A stretch of 64,000 nt of DNA, taken from Homalodisca vitripennis (lineage: Eukaryota > Arthropoda > Insecta > Hemiptera > Cicadellidae). How positions within the stretch are numbered: the stretch's first letter is position 1; each line of letters starts with the position of its first letter. The DNA is taken from contig NC_060213.1 in NCBI RefSeq assembly GCF_021130785.1, positions 98,324,501-98,388,500 of the forward strand, in the 5' to 3' direction. The translations under genes were made by a program, and so were the position numbers. The notes below the pieces were generated by a model. It made no database searches and was not told the origin of the DNA. It was given only the letters and a program-made list of their open reading frames with translations. Below are positions 1 to 12,240 of the stretch, one piece after another.

Positions 1-906
1 CAATGACCAGTAATAAAAAGCAGTAAGTAACCCTTATATTTTGGTGAATTTTACGTTGTAATGCTAATAATAAACAATATCTATATTATTTTTAATAAAA
101 TAATTAAATTTATGTCTATACCATGTAATTGTAATTTACTTATTGCATTGTTTTTACCTGACCATGTTAAAAATTCAAAGTAACAAGATTTAGTTACACA
201 AAATTTTAGACATAATGTTTATACCATAACATAAAGCTGTTTTCAAAGTACTCATAAACATAAAACAGTTATATTACAACAAAGTGTCATATGATGGTAT
301 GTGATGTAATTATTCCAGGTAAACTAATTAAGAAATCAATTTTACATTTTACGGAAAATCCTCTAGCTAACTTTTTAATATAACGCATATAAGGAAGAAT
401 TATTTTCAAAACACCTAAATCTTATCAATGTAAAAAACTAGCGTAGTGTTAAAGAAATAATTAATAAACCTTTGCTGTACGTTGAATAGTAAATAAAATA
501 AAAATAGTTATAGGCCTATCGTTTAACAACTAAAATAAATATACTTTGAAGTTACTTAAATGATTACAAAAATTATACTAAACATTTATCCTAAATTTCC
601 CACCACGAGAATTTTTTTTATGTAATATAATTATAAACAATATGCATTCCTTTATAAAAAATTGGGCAACACAAATAGGTGTTACACATTTATAGTTTGG
701 AACAGCTTAATTATTTTTTCTTAAACAAAGTTAATGGCAAATTTATTTTTAGATACATCTATAATATTACTCTATAGGCAATATCAGTGGGACAAGAATT
801 TACATTCAGAAACCATAGTTTTATCTATACAAATACAATTCTTACATAATTTTTCTTTCCATTAATACTAATAAAATGTATAAGATATGAAAAAATAAGT
901 GCTTAT
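1..906 (+). repeat. Left arm of a large inverted repeat (foldback element)
   Basis: Its reverse complement matches 5386-6344 almost end to end. The outermost bases (caatgaccagtaataaaaag) are exactly the complement of those ending at 6344. By eye the outer 300 bases are about 95% identical, with several 1-5 base indels. The arm may continue left of the window, so the true outer end is unknown. No protein is encoded in the arm. This could be a terminal inverted repeat of a large DNA element or a secondary inverted duplication. Confidence 0.9.
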
Positions 907-1215
907 AATAATATAAGTCAAGATTATATGTTTGGTTTTTGTATGTCTCTCTGCACCATGCACCATATTTCAAGGTTCCAGTAAGTTCTTCTGTAAGATA
1001 ACGGAACTATATAATCAAAAATCCATTTATATTAAAGTAACGTTAAGCCAGAAAGTTCTGAAGCGTCTGTCTCACAGGTGTTTCAGTAAGTTTTGACAAG
1101 TTGTGACAAAAATATAACTTTCCTGTTAATAAATTATATACGACATTCTCCCTTGTCTTCGACAGACACCGATACAAGTACGAAATGTTGTAAGTTCTGT
1201 CCAAGTGCACCATAT
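907..1215 (-). pseudogene. Inner flank of the foldback arm with the 3' end of an unknown transposon ORF
   Basis: The minus strand encodes a peptide ending FCHNLSKLTETPVRQ...LQNFLA and a stop at 1043-1045. A diverged copy at 24400-24505 on the plus strand ends FCHKLSKLTETLVRQALQ.FVA and a stop at the same place. The DNA is also alignable on both sides. Conservation of peptide and stop suggests the end of a real protein belonging to the element that owns these arms. I do not recognise the family. No other part of the protein was found. Confidence 0.5.
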
Positions 1216-3364
1216 TAAGATATGTATTTATTACATATCTTAACGAACGTAAATATTCATTTATATTCAAATTCAAAAATTGTATACGCCATTATAGTTT
1301 CAATGTCCAATTTTTATAATCACATATTTATGTACTCTTTACAGATAGTCATCATAACAAACTCTTTAGGAATAAAATGATTAAATTGATTTGAACTAGA
1401 TTTTTAACGGATTAAGCATAATAGAATACTTTTCTCTTGTATTGAAATAGGTTTTAATGTATAAAGATTGTAAAAAATATCTGAAAACACCATAATATTG
1501 TTTTAAACCATCAAGAGATAAAATCTACAAACTTTGAGCTATTTTGCACAGCTGTCTTAAATATTTTAAAGCTACAAACATATTTTCAAGTCATGAATGA
1601 AAATTAATTTTACAAATGCAACATCCTCAACTAATTTAATAATTATGTAATATTACAATATATATAATATATATATATTAGCAGCAAAACTTTAAAAAAC
1701 TCGAATACCTTATTAGAATAAAAACCTAGATTTTCTATTCAATAACTCTATCCACGCATCTTCGGCATTCCAATCTCAATAAGGAATTTTTATAGAACAT
1801 ACGTACGTTAGTAAATTACAGAAACAGTGTCATTTTGATTAAATTTCACAGTATATTTAGTTTGTTTTCTAATCTGTATTTTTTAGATTAGTTTCCATCG
1901 TTAATACCCATAAGACAATTATAACATAATTATTTAAAATTTAATTTTTATTCTTAGTTTCAAATATATAGGTGTGTGTGTGTTAAATAATTTTAACTGT
2001 AAGGCTCAATCAATATGCAGATATCAATAATATCCGTATATTATTTTATACAACATTATACTTTCTATTTACATATATTGTTAAGGTAGAAAGTGTACTC
2101 TACACCACGGTCATATAACAGACGTCGTTAATGTTGCAGGCCAAACTTCAGATCTGTAACTTATTTTATTGTCTAGATGTCCTATGGGCAGATATACAGA
2201 TTTAGTCATATAAAACTGAAATTGGCCCAAAAATGACGCTCAGCAAAATTCCATAGTTGGTAATGCACCACCAAACAACACATGCGAGCACTGATATCAA
2301 ACTTTGGTGTCCGACTCTTAATATTGGACTTTCCACTCTATTGTTTTATAGTTTGGCTTATATGATAACAATTTTACATGTTCAAATCTCATATAGTCTT
2401 ACTCAGATTTTTCATTTTCTGCTTTTTTTTTTATTTTTTTGTCATCAAAGTTTAACTATAAATAATGATGTATTTAAATGAAGCTTCTTGCTAAGTGTGA
2501 AGCCTATAGACTACTCTGTTGTCGAGATATCGTCCTGGATATACAGACAGACCAAAAATGAATTTTTCCCAGTCTATCAAGTGATAGGCTTCGCTAAATC
2601 TCAACCATTAAATAAGTCCGAGCCATTTAGCCATCTTATTCAATATCTTTATTGTAACTCATCACCTGTATTGTCATTTAATTGAACTTAGATTCCGTAA
2701 GTCCGAGATACAGCCTACCACTTGTTCACGTAAAACCGTCTTTTGTTTTCTGGATGAGAGCGCTATTTTACTTTCATTTAATCTCAAAACATATTTATCG
2801 CATTGCATAGTTTTATTTGTATATGTTATTGCCTCTACGAAGCGAAGCCAGTGAAACGGGGCATTGCTAAAGTCCTTGCCTGCACCTGCGTGTGTCGCGG
2901 GGTGACGTACACATTGAGAACGATTTTGCATGCAGTTGATAGATTTACCATAAATATCGTCTATTCAATACTAAAGATGTGGAGATGTTTCTCTCCATCC
3001 TTTCGAGAGAAATGAGATTATGAGAGCAGAAAGAGACCGTCTTTGACGAACCATGCTCCTTGGACCTAAGTATATTTTTTGTTAATCGTGTCAACAAAGT
3101 AAACTCAAAGGTGATAAAATAAATATAATATATGCAAAACCAGCACCTATCCCACACACATGCAAGGCGTGTGTCACTTAACTGCACAAAGTTTGTTACT
3201 GACAAAATCTGAGCGCTAACAGTTGAAATTAGTTTGCAATTGCATGCATGTCCACTGTGTTAATTATGCAGCTGTGTATCATAATGCAAGATTTTCTCAA
3301 TTTTTTTCAGTTTAGGATTTTAATTCTCTCCTATTTCAGTTTTGTTATTATTAATAGCCCAAAT
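1216..3364. other. Loop of the foldback, no gene recognised
   Basis: AT-rich sequence with a short TG run near 1973 and a somewhat GC-richer patch near 2840-2930. Short open frames here overlap on both strands and show no recognisable domain. I see no supported gene. Confidence 0.6.
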
Positions 3365-3770
3365 ATACTAATTAACTCCCGCAGTCAGAGACCCCTGGTC
3401 GCCCATTCCATTAGCCCCATTAATGTCTGTAACCCTCATCTAGTCGTAACCATTTAAATAATAAACATTTGAAGAGTTTGGTATATTTATGAGTAGTTAA
3501 GGAAATGTTTTGAGACGTTAGAGTGTCTTAGATCTGCCTTATTAATATTATAATGCCATTATAAAAATTAAAACCGATACTAAAGAAAGTCTTGTGAAGG
3601 AGGAATAAAGATATTTCATAGGATTTGTCATTGTTAAACGTAGAAACCCATCTTCTAATTTTAAATCAGTACAGGATCGCTCATGGATCTCTTACGTCTT
3701 CTCAGTAATCCGATAACAAGATTAACCTTCATCAGCCAGCCAGATGCCGCAGGATATAATTTAATTGGCG
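3365..3770 (-). repeat. Dispersed repeat modules c and d, inverted copy
   Basis: On the minus strand, 3650-3770 (module c; core GGCATCTGGC, GATGAAGGTTAATCTTGTT, AGAGATCC) matches 9735-9840, 46525-46640 and 57335-57430. The stretch 3365-3460 (module d; core GGTTACGAC, ACAGACATTAATGGGGCTAA, GGTCTCTGACTGCGG) matches 48510-48615 and 57820-57915. The module order is the same as in those copies, so this is one repeat family. Its nature is unknown. Confidence 0.75.
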
Positions 3771-4174
3771 TTTTCCGTTAATTTACTACTAGAATATTTC
3801 TTTATTGGTACATCTAAAAATTATTTTTCAATTAAATATTATAAAAATTTTGCACATTAACAAAAAAATATTATGGATTCCCATAATAGTTTTTCATATT
3901 ACTAAATCTAATTAAAATAGCTTGTAAATCAAAAACCAATACATATTATCAAAACTCCGTAGACCTGGACGTCAATTTTGATGGTTTATCATGCCTATGT
4001 ATATTCCCATCTTCTCTATGGTATTATGTTTTGGAGATCTTTACACTAGTCAGACCATTTTTAAAATTAAATAAGAATAATTCGTGTAATTGTTAATGCT
4101 ACAAATAGATCATCATGCTAATCTCTTTTTCAAAATTAAACATACTTCCGCTCACATTTCATCATAATAATATA

Positions 4175-4175
<1 letters not shown>

Positions 4176-4220
<45 letters not shown>
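4176..4220. repeat. (AT)n microsatellite
   Basis: About 22 uninterrupted AT dinucleotides. An adjacent short open frame reading Tyr-Ile repeats is an artefact of it. Confidence 0.95.
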
Positions 4221-4222
<2 letters not shown>

Positions 4223-4339
4223 AACACTACCATTTGTAAAGCGGAAACCCTCTCAGTTTCCCCCAAAGCTTTTACACTCAATCATCATACCTTACAAGAC
4301 ATATGAATAATATGATCCCATCCACTTCATAACACATCT

Positions 4340-4976
4340 TCTTACGAAAAACACCTAGCTATATGGGAAGAAAACTCTTCAATAAACTCCCAATATTCCT
4401 TAAAAACGAACCATCAATAACAATCTTCATAAAGAGGCTCCGTGAGTTCCTCATGAATGTTCTACTCAGTAGACGAATTTCTTCGATGACGCTGGTGGGG
4501 GCTTTCCGGTACATCAAATGAAGTCCTGAAGTTTTTAAAAATTTGCCAAAATGTACAATTAGTTAAATTTTATTGTTAAATAATTATTATTGTTAATGTT
4601 TATTACGTTTATCTGAATTTTATATTATTTAATACCATAATATTCCATTAATTTTATCTGTTGCAGGTAAATATGTATAATTAGTTAAGTGTATTATTAA
4701 ATTAATTGTTATAGTAAAGTTTATTAAGTTTGTCTTAATTTTATATTTATTATTTATTACCATAACGTTCCAGTATTGTTATCTGTTTTATTACTATTAG
4801 TGATACTAAATAATAATATAATTTATATACTAGCAGTTAAAATTGAATAATATTGTATCTAACGAATACTACTTGTATGATTAATACAGTTTATAATAGT
4901 GGACAGTATCACATGTTACTATGGCGCTGCTGTTATATGTAACTTTTTGTGAAAATAAAGATTTGAATTTGAAGAT
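4340..4976 (+). mobile_element. 3' end of a non-LTR retrotransposon (LINE fragment)
   Basis: After one frame correction near 4370 the sequence reads LYGKKLFNKLP, then FLKNEPS, then FIKRLREFL, the usual C-terminal end of CR1/Jockey-type LINE ORF2 proteins. The frame ends near 4521. A ~450-bp AT-rich 3' untranslated stretch follows and ends in AATAAAGATTTGAATTTGAA, a TTTGAA-type LINE tail. The copy is 5'-truncated and lies inside the foldback loop. The clade is not resolved. Confidence 0.6.
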
Positions 4977-5284
4977 ATGATTGTGGATCACGTCTAAGTT
5001 TAAAATATTTGTCATTTTAATACAAAGTAGTAAAAGGTTGCAAATAACCTGAAAATGTTTCTAGAAAATATATGGTTTATAGACAAAAGAGGATAGTTCC
5101 AACAATAGAGAATTGATGCCAATAATTGTAGTGATTGTCGAGATTATTTTTATTACAATTATTGGCGTAAAATTCTATATAATTTGGTGGAGTAGACTAT
5201 AAACATCATAGCTAAACATCTGTATAAATCGAACTCACTATGTAATGTTCATGAAAATGCCACGTACATTACCAGTTTTTCATA

Positions 5285-5385
5285 CCCCCCCCCCCCCACC
5301 CCCCCCCCCCCCCACCCCCCCCCCCCCCCACCCCCCCCCCCCCCCACCCCCCCCCCCCCCCACCCCCCCCCCCCCCCACCCCCCC
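5285..5385. repeat. C15A minisatellite, period exactly 16
   Basis: About 100 bases of almost pure cytosine, interrupted only by A at 5298, 5314, 5330, 5346, 5362 and 5378, each exactly 16 bases apart. It abuts the inner end of the right foldback arm at 5386 and has no counterpart at the inner end of the left arm (906). The minus strand is G15T repeats with strong G-quadruplex potential; the plus strand could form an i-motif. The regular period argues against random sequencing error, but exact run lengths of homopolymers can be misassembled. Confidence 0.9.
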
Positions 5386-6344
5386 ATAAGCACTTATTTT
5401 TCTTCGATATTCTAATACATTTTAATAGTATATAATGGAAAGTAAAATTATGTAAGAAATTTGTTATTTGTATAGATAAAAACTATGGTTTGTCCGAATG
5501 TAAATTCTTCGTCCCCACTGAATATTCTGCTATAGGAGTAATAGTATAGATATATCTAAAAAATTAGAAATTTATCATTAAACTTGTGTTTTAAGAAAAA
5601 TAATGAAGGCTGTTCCAATACTATTAAATGTTCGTAACACCTAGTATTTGTGTTGCCGCAATATTTAATTATATAAAGGGGATATGCTCATATTGGTTTA
5701 AAATCATACTTACATAAAATAAAAATTTCTCGTGGTGGGGAATTATAGGATAAATGTTGTAGTCATATTTTGTAATCCATTTAAGTAACCTTCAATGTAT
5801 ATTATACTTTTTGTTGTTTAAATCGATAGGCCTATAACTATTTTATTTTATTTACTATTCACACATACAGCAAAGGTTTATTAATCATTTCTTTAAAACT
5901 ACGCTAGTTTTTTAAATTGATAAGATTTAGGTGTTTTGAAAATCATTCTTCCTTATATGCGTTATATTAAAAATCGTTAGCTAGAAGATATTCTGTAAAA
6001 TGTAAAATTGATTTTTTAATTAGTTACCTGGAATAATTACGTCACATACCATCATATGACACTTTGTTGTAATATAACTGTTTTATGTTTATGAGTACTT
6101 TGAAAACACAGCTTTATGTTATGGTATAAACATTTTTGTCTAAAATTTTGTGTAACTAAATCTTGTTTACTTTGAATTTTTAACATATGATCAGGTAAAA
6201 CAATGCAATAAGTAAATTACATGGTATAGACATAAATTTAATTATTTTATTAAAAAGAATATAGATATTGTTTATTATTAGCATTACAACGTAAAATTCA
6301 CCAAAATATAAGGGTTACTTACTGCTTTTTATTACTGGTCATTG
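5386..6344 (-). repeat. Right arm of the large inverted repeat
   Basis: Inverted copy of 1-906. It begins ATAAGCACTTATTTTT right after the C-rich minisatellite and ends ATTACTGGTCATTG. The sequence just after 6344 leads into a LINE remnant. Confidence 0.9.
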
Positions 6345-6453
6345 TAATTCAGTGAGCATATACGGCCTGTTTTAAATGCACAATGTTTTTAACCTCAGGT
6401 TTACTTTCCTCCACTATCCATAACTAATTATCTATGCCATAGTAATACTTTCA

Positions 6454-7470
6454 GGATTGAGAAGACGCTGGCGGCAAAAGAGGTATCCATAGGTGTCTTT
6501 TTAGACATCGAAGGAGCCTTTGACAATACAGCCACTCAGGCGATTATCAATGCGGTCTCAAGACGTGGTGTTGATGGTCAGGTGTGTGACTGGATAAGGG
6601 CCTTGCTCACGGACAGGGTTGTCGTCACAACCCTCATGGGAGTAAGTGTTTGTGCGAAGACTATGAGGGGCTTGTCCGCAGGGCGGCTTCCTCTCTCCTA
6701 TTCTGTGGAACCTGGTTTTGGATGACCCGCTAAAATTCGATGAATAGCAGCGGTGTCTTTGCACAAGGGGTACGCAGATGATATTGTGATTCTTGTGAGT
6801 GGCAAGTTTCAAACACAACAATCACGGGAACTGACCAATTTTGCTCTGAACATGGTGGGAAATTGGTGCCATGAGGTTGGCCTCACTGTCAACCCCACCA
6901 AGGCTGCTGTGGTTGCCTTTACCAGAGGGCGACAGATGGATGGCATTGGTCCCTTTCTATTCAAAGGCTCTCCCGTTGAGCTGAAGTCTGAGGTCAAGTA
7001 CCTGGGCGTGATCCTAGATAGCGGTTCTAAACTGGGGACCTCATCTAGAAAGGGTCATTGCCAGGAGGAAATTGTCTTTAATGCAATGCAGACATGTGAT
7101 AGGTGGGCCCTGGGGCCTGAAGCCGAGGCTCTTGTACTGGCTTTATGTTTCCGTGGTCAGACCTGCACTAATGTACGGAGCTGTCGTCTGGTGGCCAAAA
7201 ACGGAGGCCAAGACGGTGGTAGCTCGTCTGGCGGGTATCCAAAGGATGGCCTGCCTTGCTATCACTGGGGCTTTTCCTAGTGCGCCAGGCGCGGCTCTGG
7301 ACTGTTGTCTTAACCTCGCCCCCCCTGGAAATTGTTCATTCGGGCTATGGCCAGGAAGAGTACCTATTGTCTTCAGCAGATGGGACTCTGGTCGGGCTGC
7401 AGCGGTGGGCACTGCAGAATTAGCACCCTGATACAGGAGGAAGTTCTGTACATGATATCTGATCAGATGA
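6454..7470 (+). pseudogene. LINE reverse transcriptase remnant
   Basis: The first frame reads VSIGVFLDIEGAFDN, the RT motif A region with its aspartate. Near 6668 a one-base shift moves into CPQGGFLSPILWNLVLDD, the usual LINE block before the catalytic centre. After another break, GYADDIVILVSG carries an intact YADD box at about 6770-6785. It is followed by GLTVNPTKAAVV and VKYLGVILDS, the palm and thumb motifs. A further shift near 7040 leads to the C-terminal block LYVSVVRPALMYGAVVWWP at about 7134-7190. At least three frameshifts and stops near 6722 and 6744 separate the pieces. The key YADD residues survive, but no continuous protein can be made. Confidence 0.88.
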
Positions 7471-7485
7471 CACAAACGTTTTCCT

Positions 7486-8013
7486 TTGACAAACCCTTTA
7501 GGATTATTGTACCCTCTAGGGATGATTGATCAGAAGGAAGGAAACCTCTTCCACCACAGAGGGTTCACAGAGGGCTCTAAAACAAAAAGCGGCACAGGCG
7601 CTGGAATTCTAGGAGTGAGACCATATAGGGAGCTGGTGGTCCCTATGGGTCCGTATCCGACAGTCTTTCAAGCGGAGGTCGCAGCTATTATGGAATGTGC
7701 TCTTGAGAATCTTCGTCTTCGATATAGGAGCAAGACGAATAATATTTTCATGGACAGTCAGGCAGCGCTGATGGCGCTGGACTCTTGCGTGATCAAATCC
7801 AAACTGGTTTGGGATTGCTATCAGTCCGTTTCCTCCCTTGCCAGAATCAACCAACAATGTAACTGTTTGTTTGGGTTCCTGGTCATGAGGGGATTCTTGG
7901 CGAACGAAAGAGCTGATGCCCTGGACAACCAGGGCTCAGCGAAAATTATGGACGGGCCCTCAACCGTTCTGTGGTTTCCAAGGTGTGAATCCTCTAGGGT
8001 TGTCTCGAAATAG
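7486..8013 (+). pseudogene. LINE RNase H domain remnant
   Basis: An uninterrupted 175-codon frame carries RNase H landmarks in order: FTEGSKTKSGTGAG at about 7564-7605, EVAAIMECA, IFMDSQAALMAL at about 7744-7779, and a degenerate last block ending NERADAL. In the family the first block is normally TDGS; here the catalytic aspartate is glutamate. The usual histidine block (WVPGH type) is also eroded to FGFLVMRGF. The frame belongs to the same element as the RT upstream and the zinc knuckle downstream. Confidence 0.82.
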
Positions 8014-8147
8014 ATTCGCGCGGAGCATGAGAGAAGGTGGAGGTCGCATCCGGGTTTGAGAATGAGTAGAATGGTATTACAGTCACGTTCCTCCAGGGTG
8101 GCTTCGACCCTTCTCTCATTAAACAGATCAATGACTTCTCAGTTTTA

Positions 8148-8384
8148 TTGGCCTCATTTACGGGGCATGGTCACCTGAGGAAGCATCTTCACAGAGTCGG
8201 CATCCTTCAGGAGGATCCGCTCTGTAGAAGGTGTAATGAGCAGGAGGAGATTGCTGAGCACCTGCTCTTTGATTGCCCCGCAATAGCAAGAGAGCGGTAT
8301 GCCATCTTTAGTAGTTTGGACAGGGGTGGTGAATTTTCCCAGGAGGACTTGATAGGTTGTTTTTCGGCGGTGTGGAACTGCTGA
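8148..8384 (+). pseudogene. LINE C-terminal zinc-knuckle segment
   Basis: The frame reads FTGHGHLRKHLHRVGI followed by CRRC...EHLLFDC, a C-X2-C-X8-H-X4-C pattern usual at the end of RNase H-bearing LINE ORF2 proteins. The frame ends in a stop at 8382-8384. It is separated from the RNase H frame by a stop near 8011 and about 130 bases in other frames. Confidence 0.8.
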
Positions 8385-8500
8385 AATTGTAGACTGGTGG
8401 GCTCCTCGTGGTGTGTTTCCAGGGTGCGCGCAAAAAAGCCCTTGAGACTTAAGTGCATAGCAGTAGGCCGCCCACCCAAGGGGGGATATAAATACTTTCA

Positions 8501-9734
8501 ATTAATGCGAATGTGTTTGGGAAATAATGAAAACATTTAGATGAATTTTGTTATTTTTCGAGTTGAAGTTGGAGAGAAAGATGAAAGTTATTGTCAGAAC
8601 ACGTAATTAGACCCTCCAAAAGCTGAAGAATGTAACGTTGAAATATAATTTTTTTAAATAGGCTAATTATTATGACGTTACTTACCTTGTTGCATATTCA
8701 ATACGTTACAATATATGTTATTATATTTGGAATATAATAAAAAATAATATTATTATATTATAATTTAATTTTAAATATTTGAATATATTCAAAGAAATAT
8801 TTAAAGCTAAGATATTTCATAGTTATTGTATTTATTATTTTGTTTCAGTTAATTTCATGAGGAACATCAGAGCTCAATTATTGCAAAGAATATAATGTGT
8901 CTCAATATAATGTTATATAAATTAACTGAAAATATGATTATATTTAACATTTTTTGCAAACCATATGAAAAATCGATATCGGATTGATAAATGGAATATC
9001 GGAAGTTAATTATTATATGACGTCAGAAATATACCTTTTGTGTTGCTTTTTATTGAAAACTTATTATTTATTGAAGCATATCCAGATAATATTTATTATA
9101 AATGAAAAGCGTTTAATTGATAAAAACTTTGCATTTCCAACTAATATAATTTGATATTTAAAATTCCTCCAAAAGTATTGTAATTAGAATGTATTAATAC
9201 AATCCTGTCCCTAAAGTTTTCACAAATTATAACTAGATTTCTGGGGTGACTAAAAAGTTAAAGATTCTAGAGTTTATTAATTACACATTTTCCTATATTT
9301 TAACGAATTTAAGATTAATAATCTTTTAAGTTATCTGACTTTATATCCGATGTAGAATGCTTATTGAAGAATGCACTATTAAGTAGTATAATATGTGATT
9401 CGAATACATTTATTTTAATTCTCTTTCCATAATCCTGTTTCATACGTTCTAAATAATTAACCTATAATAAAACTGGAAAATATGTTGTTTTTTTGCGTAA
9501 TGAATACAATGATTGTTTTATTATATGTTATGCATATAATGTTTACTACCTTATGTATTTAACAGATTTTTTTAACTTCCGAAACTCATTTTTTATATAC
9601 GATTTAAAATTAGTTTTAGTTACTTCCGATGATGACGTATGCAACATGTACGATGGGTTAGTTTCCAATAATATTGTTTAATAAAAAGACATTTTTTAAT
9701 GAAGCGTTTTTATGTAGTAAATGAAAGGAAGCGA
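8501..9734. other. AT-rich stretch, nothing recognised
   Basis: Low-complexity AT-rich DNA. One 62-codon frame at 9493-9681 has no domain and is within chance expectation. Confidence 0.6.
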
Positions 9735-10035
9735 TAAATTTCAACCTGTGCCATCAGGCCGCTAGAGGAGGGTTAATCTTGTAGGCGGATTACTGAAAAG
9801 AAGGAAGAGATCCAACAATTGATCCAGCCCTGATTTACAAGTACAAAGAGGATTAATAATTTATTCCTTTCTACTTGATGGATTAATGACTTTAAATTTC
9901 TTTCATCTTCCCTCCATCCAATCATGATTACATATTATAGTTACATTAAATTTAATCTTTCAAAAAGATTCGACTCTTGCTGCTTATATGTTATTAAAAA
10001 TCTATTCATAAATGGCCATATTTATTTATAACACT
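9735..10035 (+). repeat. Dispersed repeat module c
   Basis: Matches 57335-57600 from the GGCATCTGG-like start through GGTTAATCTTGT, GGCGGATTACTGAAAAGA, GAGATCC and on to the CCATCCAAT block. Module d is not found downstream. Confidence 0.75.
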
Positions 10036-10839
10036 TTATTTAGCTTATAATTGTATTATACTGTTTTAATATTCAATTAATTTAAAAATAAATAAATTAA
10101 TAAATAAATAAATTTGAAAATTTTAAATAAACAATTGTGTGAACTATTGTCACCTGAGACTAAGATGTAATTATTTAACTGGTTTAAACCTAATAATACC
10201 TATTATATTTTTTAATTTTTACATAGTACCGTATTTTGTTATAAACATACAAATTTTGTATCTATTTTTAACGGAGTTTCCGCGAATAACTAAACTAATA
10301 GGGGTACTTGACTAACATGACTATAAATAACTTGACTATACTCAAACAACTACAGAAAAAAACTATATTTCAATATTTTTAACGCTAAATTTGTTTTAAA
10401 TTGTCAAGGAAATTACGTTTTTTAATATTTATTAAAAGTTACTATACGTACATACATATACACAAGGGTACAATATAGGCTACGGAAAGTGTTGTAAAAT
10501 GGAATTTTCAAGGCTAAATATAGTTTAACTTGCAGTTGCTTCACTCGGAATTATCAAAATCGAAGTCGTAGCCTCAAAGAATTTATAAGTAAACAAACCT
10601 TATGATGTTGTTGAAACAGAATTACCCATGTCAGGGACATATTATTTCAGTATTCATGATGACTAGTTCCGAAATTAAATACCCTTTAGAAAGGTTTTAT
10701 TTTGGGGATTTGTTGAAATAAAATACATATAGGGCATTAAAAACTTAATTCATCCAAAAACTTTCAATTTCAGCTTGTTTGAATCAAATATCACTCCCAA
10801 GCTTATTACAGTGCTATAATAGAGTTTGCCTTGTGACTC
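10036..10839. other. AT-rich stretch, nothing recognised
   Basis: Contains an imperfect AATAAATA run near 10083-10115 and no supported gene. Confidence 0.6.
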
Positions 10840-11330
10840 AGTCCAGAAAATATGTACTAACGTCGAAACAACTTCTACATTAAGCTCTCTTAATTTACTT
10901 CTTGTGTACAGATATTTCAAGTGCAATAATTATTTACATTTTCCTTTTGGTCCTGATGAGGGAAAATATATATATTTATGTACGACTTAAAAACTACAGC
11001 GCTGTTAAAACGTTTGGTTCTGGCAGTCTTCTTCTCGTCTAATTGTTTACGATTTCTACAACTGAAATTGCCGCAATCAAGGAAAATATACTAGTGTTGG
11101 TTTTCACATCTTATTAGGTTAAAACACGTCTATTACCAGCTCTTTAAATCTACTTCAGGTTCAGATATTTCAAGTTTCATAATTAGTGTTTGCTTTTTTG
11201 TTCCAAAGTATATATATTTTGTCACGGCTAAAAAGTGACTATGGTCTAAATGTGAGTTTCAGGGTTTAACTCGTGGTCTACTTTATATATGGTTTCCACA
11301 GTTGATCTCATGTTGCTCCCCTATAGTAAA
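10840..11330 (+). repeat. Diverged tandem duplication, period ~255
   Basis: Two units begin AGCTCTCTTAATTTACTTC (10883) and AGCTCTTTAAATCTACTTC (11138). Both continue through CAGATATTTCAAGT, a T-rich stretch, a TATATATAT block and a related ending near CTCCCCTATAG. Identity is about 65-70% by eye. A weaker third AGCTCTTTA start lies near 11620. Confidence 0.55.
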
Positions 11331-12240
11331 ATGGCAAACACAAAGTTAAGGGAACTTTTTTTGAGTAACGTAGTGCAAATATTTACAACTTTGATGTTTT
11401 ATAGGGTGCTTTACACTAGCGTTTAATAGTATTCTCAACGCGTTAGATGGTTTAAAATCGTCAGTAGCTCAGTAAAAACTAGATATAAAACTTCGTCTAT
11501 GTAATCCCCATTACACCATTATTAAAAACCCACTGTATATTCAATATTTTTCTAAATACTTTTAAATGTTAACAAACTTTTTTGCCTCTTTGGTGAATTG
11601 CATTTGAAATTCCAACAGCTCTTTAGTGCCAGCTGACTTTAAATGACTTCGTAAATATTTTAACAAATTGGTACAATATTTCGAGGAAAATTTGCATTTT
11701 TTTCTCTTTCCAACCTTCCTTGCGCTTCAACGAAGATACAAAGGGCTTGGCCAAATAGGTTTAGCCGTTTCGAGATTAGTCTTAATTAATTAATTAAGAA
11801 CACTTTTGTCAATCCAATTATATTTATAAGAAACATTAATTGTAATTATTTTAAAGCAAGAATAAAGCATTTTAAAAGTGGAGATCAGAATACAATTACA
11901 ATTAAATCTTCCCCTTGTGGAACAGAGGAAGTGGTAAAACACAGCCACATGAGACGCGTGAGTTGTAGGCTTCTTGGTCGTGACTGTTGATACCGTGATA
12001 TATCAGTCTTGTCACACGCGTGACTGCTAGGGGTGGCTCTGACGTTCTTGAACCATGCTCATTTCATCATTATATCTAGTTTTAAAGACTGCTACTCCTT
12101 TTTTTGATTCAATAATGATTTAATAATAACCGAGGTGTTGGCAGAAAATACGAATTTTTACAGATTTGAGACTGTGATTACAAGGTCTGGTAGAGGGTGA
12201 ACCGAAATCAGCAAATTTATGTGTCATTCAACGTAAAGTA
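11331..12240. other. No gene recognised
   Basis: AT-rich, without supported coding sequence or clear repeats apart from the weak third tandem unit near 11620. Confidence 0.5.

Larger units (their letters stand above)
6440..8500 (+). mobile_element. Decayed non-LTR retrotransposon with RT, RNase H and CCHC tail
   Basis: This stretch carries, in order and on one strand, a reverse transcriptase, an RNase H domain and a C-terminal zinc-knuckle segment, the layout of an RNase H-bearing APE-type LINE (R1/LOA/I-like; clade unresolved). The 5' part (endonuclease and ORF1) is missing, so the copy is 5'-truncated. It starts within about 100 bases of the right foldback arm. GC content is visibly higher than in the flanks. 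No clear poly(A) tail is visible near 8500, so the 3' boundary is approximate. Several frameshifts and stops make it non-functional. Confidence 0.85.

Noticed and set aside
4115..4306. Frame rich in Tyr-Ile
   Set aside because: It is a translation of the (AT)n tract; the same applies to frames at 15763-16044 and 33463-33666.
1..6344. Maverick/Polinton-type virus-like transposon
   Set aside because: The long inverted arms fit, but no polymerase, integrase or capsid-like gene lies between them.
6558..6821. Minus-strand frames across the LINE (also 7143-7475 and 8154-8501)
   Set aside because: They are shadows of the plus-strand RT, RNase H and zinc-knuckle frames, which carry the motifs.
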